The position numbers were made by a program, and so were the translations under genes. The notes under the pieces are model-generated. The model was not told where the DNA came from. It searched no databases and worked only from the letters and a program-made list of their open reading frames with translations. 64,000 nucleotides of DNA from Catenaria anguillulae PL171 (lineage: Eukaryota > Blastocladiomycota > Blastocladiomycetes > Blastocladiales > Catenariaceae): the NCBI GenBank assembly GCA_002102555.1, contig MCFL01000053.1, positions 62,001-126,000 on the forward strand. The letters run 5' to 3'. Positions 60,294-64,000 of the stretch are shown piece after piece. Numbering within the stretch: the first letter of the stretch is position 1; every line of letters starts with the position of its first letter.

Positions 60294-60763
60294 TTAGGCC
60301 AGGTTTCCGATTCTGTGCCTTGTATCGGTCTTCGTGTAAGAGGGCACAACCAGCGTGCTAGTCGCTGAGCATGGTTGTTATGTTGATTCATGTCCTGTTG
60401 TTCATTATCCCATTTTCACTCGCTTTCATCATGACCTTCCTTACCATGTCGGTTTTGTGATTCACTTTTCTGTGGGGCCAACGCTGGTGGTCTCGATAAA
60501 TACAATACGCACTCTTTTGTTGTTTTGCCAGAGTCAACCGCGGGCGATGGCGCGACCTGCTTTGCTCGTGACAGGTCAGACCGCACCGTGCCGCGCCGAG
60601 GCACGCTCGCGACGATGCATGCACATAAATGAAAACGTGAGAGCACTCTCTGCACTCGTGAGCCCCCCCGACCGCTCAGACATCTCCACTTGTATTGGGA
60701 CCTTCTGGTGCCCCGACCATTCCGGTGTCACATCCATCATCGCCTTTTTGCCGCCGTCTCCAC
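60294..60763. other. Intergenic region, no gene seen
   Basis: Transporter 3' end and 5' flank of the next gene on the same strand. No gene recognised. Confidence 0.45.
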
Positions 60764-62664
60764 CATGTTCGGCTCCACAGACAGCGGGCCGAATCAGCGG
60801 ATCAATATGCCCGCCGTCAATTCCGAGACTATTGCGCCACCCGCCCCGACGTCCAGCAAGATCCCAACCGAACATGGGGTCCATTTCCAGTGGCCGTCCA
60901 GCAAAAAAGATTCCGGTTCAGATGTGTCGGATCCCTGTGAGGAGATTGTCGATGAAGGGGATGAGGGCTGGGAGGCCGGCGCTGCTGCCCCGGTCGTACC
61001 CGAACCGGTTGGCGTCAGGGATGGTGGCCACACACCCACGTCTCCGGAAGTCGTTGCTCCGGCGTCAGCGACGTCCGTAAATGAAGCCCCGTGTGACGCT
61101 CGCCAAAGCTCGTGGGCAGATTGCGGAACTCTCGGAGACACTGGTGGCCATTGAAGACGAGTTAGAGGACGTGTACGAGATTATTGAGGGGCAAGAGTAT
61201 GTGTTTCGGAATGCCCACTTTACGATATCGGGGGCTGTGACGGGTTGTCGGGCTCAGTCGCGCCTTGAAAAGGCAAACACGAATGTTGAGCAGCGCAACA
61301 TTGCCCTTGAGACCGAGGTGGACCCGCTAACGGAGGAGATTTGGCAGTTGGGCGTCAAGATCACTCGTGCATCATTCGCGAGTCGGTTCTGGCTTTGGTG
61401 GCGAAAGCTAATCTCGAGGTGCTAGAGCGTCCAGACTTGCACTACCTGCTCCATTTGCTCGAAGAGTGCGTGCCGCTGGCATACGCTGTGTACGAGCGCA
61501 TCTTCCGCTCTGGCCGCTTTGACGACTATCTGGCTGCAGTTATGCGCTCGGCTCGCCTCATGACCCAGCCCAATCGCCAGAACTACAAGTTTCTCACTTT
61601 GCTTTTCTGCTCGGACGTGCTGTATTCGAAGATCTCTTGTCCCGATTTGTACCGGATTCTCGAAGTCAAGCTGGCCGGAATCAACGACTATCCCATCGAA
61701 AATCAGCATTCCAAGCTGCGGCCCCGCAGCTCGGATCAACTACGCGTTTGAGCAAGTCGATAAGGCAGCCTACGAAATGGCCCTGGCCGAGCTCAGGGGC
61801 AACAACGTGGAGCAGATGGCTGGCCGCAACACTCGCTCTCCCCCCGCTCGGGATTTTTTCAGCAGCCTCACATGGAGCCTCCTTGATCTCACAATCTGCC
61901 CCGTCAACTGCGCCGCGTCTAACATCCGCAGCTCAGCCAGCCGCAGCACCTGCCGTGCAAACATGGTTACCAGACATGAGCGGCATGCGTATCGGCAACG
62001 CCGACAGCGCAATCTCTCTCAGTGTCCCTGGGCTCAAAGTTGACGCGAATTCCATGCCTGCGGCCTACTGTGGTTCGCACCTGTGCAAGAACTCGATTCG
62101 TCCGCCCGGCAAAGCGAGCAAACACTGTGATCCGAGGCTGAGGACGTGCTGGGGCTGCGACGAGAGTGGTGAACAAGAGGATAGTGTCTGGACCTTGTGC
62201 GGCCACTGGTATCACGCTCGCTGGTACGGTTTACTCGAGGAAATGTGCGACCTTTGCGATGGCGCAGTTTACACAGCATTTCATGCAATCGCCAAGGCAT
62301 TCAACAGCAACCACGACGCAGCATTAGGCAAGCAATTGAAGAAGGACCAGATTATGTACGAAAAGCAGGAGGGTAGAGCTGGGGCTTCAAAGGGGCTGGA
62401 CGAGGAGGTGGATCAAGCAGACCAGGTGCCGTTGGAGGTGTTGGATGAGGAGACGGAGGTCGTCAGCATGCAAGACAATGGCGAACCGGTACATGTGGAG
62501 AGTACCGTGGATTCGATATCGCGGCCAAGGAGGCTGAGTTGAAGCAGATGATGGTTGAGCTGACCGGAAAAGTTGCATGGGACATGCACCTGCCGCGAGC
62601 GCAGCATGAGGAGCAAAGTGTTGTGTTTCGTGAATGTTCCTTTGTTTTTGAGATAAATGAATGA
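60764..62664 (+). CDS. Unknown coiled-coil protein with RING-like Cys/His cluster
   Basis: Start in good context (caccATG) at 60764. The N-terminal 100 residues are acidic and disordered. Then come a coiled coil (LAKARGQIAELSETLVAIED, later VEQRNIALETEVDPLTEEIW), a helical domain (LHYLLHLLEECVPLAYAVYE and RQNYKFLTLLFCSDVLYSKI), and a Cys/His cluster: YCGSHLCKNS, KHCDPRLRTCWGCDESG, WTLCGHWYHARWYGLLEEMC and DLC. Spacing of CxxC, CxHxxH and CxxC resembles a RING or PHD-type double zinc site, but it does not match a standard RING. A second coiled coil (AAKEAELKQMMVELTGKV) leads to the stop at 62664. Four or five frame changes, mostly one missing base each, and a probable intron near 61199-61257 interrupt it. 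I do not recognise the family. Confidence 0.55.
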
Positions 62665-62845
62665 CTTACAATTTTAATCCAACCGCATCATGTCGGGCTC
62701 TCAAGCATTCGGTCCAGCATGGAGACCGGAATTCCAAAGGAATCCAGCAACTGTGGAAACCTGGGATTGCAAGTCGGGAATCGAATGGAAATCACACGCA
62801 CTATATACAAAACTGAAACACGAATAAAAACTACAGCAAGAATCA

Positions 62846-64000
62846 TCACCGGAGCGGCACATGATGACCCGCAAGATGCTGTCCACGCCCACTACCTACT
62901 GCCGCCGTCGGCGTCTTTGGCGAAATATGTACATACGGACTCACCAACTCTGCCTTGCTCAACGGTTCACCTGCCTTCCTATCTATGCCACCTTTACTTG
63001 AAACTGTTCCGCGGCACTTGAGGTCGACTCTGCACGCGGACGCCGATGGGAGCGAGCTTGGTTTCGGAATGCGCGACATGTGCGCGGGAATCAGGGGCGG
63101 GATCGATGTGGGTTTGGAGACTTGGTGGGGTGAGACCGGTTGTGAAGACGAAAGCGACGGCACGCCAATGGCTTTGATGGGCGTAGGCTGGCGCAGCCTG
63201 CCACCCACTGGAGAAACCGGCTCTACATTGCTGACTTGATCCAGCAATCCTGAATCCAATCCAAACGGCACATCACCATCAAGATCATCGTTCCCGTCTG
63301 CGCCATTACGTTGGTCGTCACCGTCGCCCTTTCGTGGCCGGTCGTTCCGCTCATTGCCGTCTGCCGTACTTGGCCTCGACAACGCCGACCACCCGTCTGG
63401 AACGGAAAAGAGCGCCGCTTGTGAGTCCCAGGCATTCGCCCGATCCAAGAAGTCCTCCCAATCGCGGTACGTTCGGAAGAGGAATCCGAGGAGCATGCAC
63501 GGGTCGAGGCGAGACATGGGCAGCGCGCGAATGACGCTTGTATGGTAGGACGGGTTCGGGATGGACGATGTCGGAGGTGGGATGGGTTGCGGAAAGTGCG
63601 GGTCGAGAAAGAGGAGCGACGTGCGCGACAGTAATGAGCTGGCTGGCGGGACGAGATGGGCTACGTCAGGTTGGCCGGATGGTCGAGGCGGAGACCAGTG
63701 TGTGACGACCGGCACGGCTCGTCCTTGATGAGGACGGGTCTCATCCAGTGTGCTCGTCGTGCCGTGACTTGCACCACCACCACCACCACCACTAAAACCG
63801 ATCGGCCGCGTCCACGTTCCGGCGAAATACAAGCTGGCGTCCTTCCTCCCACCAGCACAGCCAACAAACTGGGGCCACGAAAACACATCCACCAAGCTCG
63901 GGACATACTGCTTGCCGATTTCATCCAGGCCCAATCGCACCGGCACCATGAGCAGCAATGGCCGCCACCGACCACGCTCGGCCTCGGCTTTGGCCTCTTC
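62846..64000 (-). CDS. ATG4: ATG4 cysteine protease, C-terminal part (cut by window edge)
   Basis: ATG4 cleaves the C-terminus of ATG8 and recycles it from lipid during autophagy, in the cytoplasm. The window holds the C-terminal 384 residues in one open frame; the N-terminus with the catalytic Cys lies beyond 64000. It begins RWRPLLLMVPVRLGLDEIGK, then YVPSLVDVFSWPQFVGCAGG and SLYFAG. The catalytic Asp and His are in LLFLDPHFPQP, followed by the conserved YHTSVIRALPMSRLDPCMLL and GFLFRTYRDWEDFLDRANAW. Between SLYFAG and LLFLDPH there is an unusual insert of about 65 residues rich in Gly, Ser and Pro. A long disordered tail of about 180 residues follows the protease fold. Confidence 0.9.
   Translation of the reverse strand, partial: EEAKAEAERGRWRPLLLMVPVRLGLDEIGKQYVPSLVDVFSWPQFVGCAGGRKDASLYFAGTWTRPIGFSGGGGGGASHGTTSTLDETRPHQGRAVPVVTHWSPPRPSGQPDVAHLVPPASSLLSRTSLLFLDPHFPQPIPPPTSSIPNPSYHTSVIRALPMSRLDPCMLLGFLFRTYRDWEDFLDRANAWDSQAALFSVPDGWSALSRPSTADGNERNDRPRKGDGDDQRNGADGNDDLDGDVPFGLDSGLLDQVSNVEPVSPVGGRLRQPTPIKAIGVPSLSSSQPVSPHQVSKPTSIPPLIPAHMSRIPKPSSLPSASACRVDLKCRGTVSSKGGIDRKAGEPLSKAELVSPYVHISPKTPTAAVGSGRGQHLAGHHVPLR

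Overview
The window looks like nuclear DNA of a zoosporic (flagellated) fungus, most likely Blastocladiomycota or a chytrid. The fungal signal comes from an ADP1-type ABCG transporter with a Cys-rich N-terminus, an ENA-type (P2D) cation ATPase, a short Tim17-like protein with the C-terminal tail seen in Dikarya, and mitochondrial uS7 and uS13. The flagellum signal comes from OFD1, a giant multi-ASH-domain protein and an EFHB/CFAP21-like protein. The DNA is GC-rich, coding third positions favour G/C, and introns are short (about 70-100 nt, GT..AG). No tRNA, rRNA, CRISPR array or intact transposon was recognised.

Layout: argininosuccinate synthase (+, 0.9-2.4 kb); two related genes of unknown function on the minus strand (4.1-8.2 kb), one with a Gag-capsid-like N-terminus; a secreted tyrosinase (-); a divergent pair of mitoribosomal genes uS7m(-)/uS13m(+); a Tim17-like protein (-); the largest RNA polymerase I subunit (+, 14.1-19.5 kb); a poorly resolved membrane protein (-); a giant ASH-domain protein of about 3,600 residues (+, 21.5-32.7 kb) that meets, tail to tail, a degenerate myosin with two MyTH4-FERM modules (-, 32.7-39.0 kb); a small helical protein (-); OFD1 (+); a disordered protein with five copies of a short DLSxxExxLL-type motif (+); an EFHB-like protein (-); an ENA-type ATPase (-); an ankyrin-RasGEF gene (+); an ADP1-like half transporter (+); a coiled-coil protein with a Cys/His cluster (+); and the C-terminal part of ATG4 (-), which runs off the right edge.

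Roughly half of the window (21-47 kb) carries three or four genes linked to the cilium or basal body, so it reads as a loose ciliary neighbourhood. The remaining genes are housekeeping: arginine synthesis, ribosome synthesis, mitochondrial translation, ion export, Ras signalling and autophagy. The strongest candidate for something undescribed is the MyTH4-FERM gene, whose motor head seems to have lost its nucleotide-binding residues. Next come the 797-residue Gag-like/paralogue gene and the five-fold DLS-motif protein.

Caution for any user: many otherwise well-conserved genes, including essential ones, change reading frame without an intron. Nearly every case I checked fits one missing base. 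I treat these as probable sequence errors, so several gene models below span frame changes and their end points are approximate.
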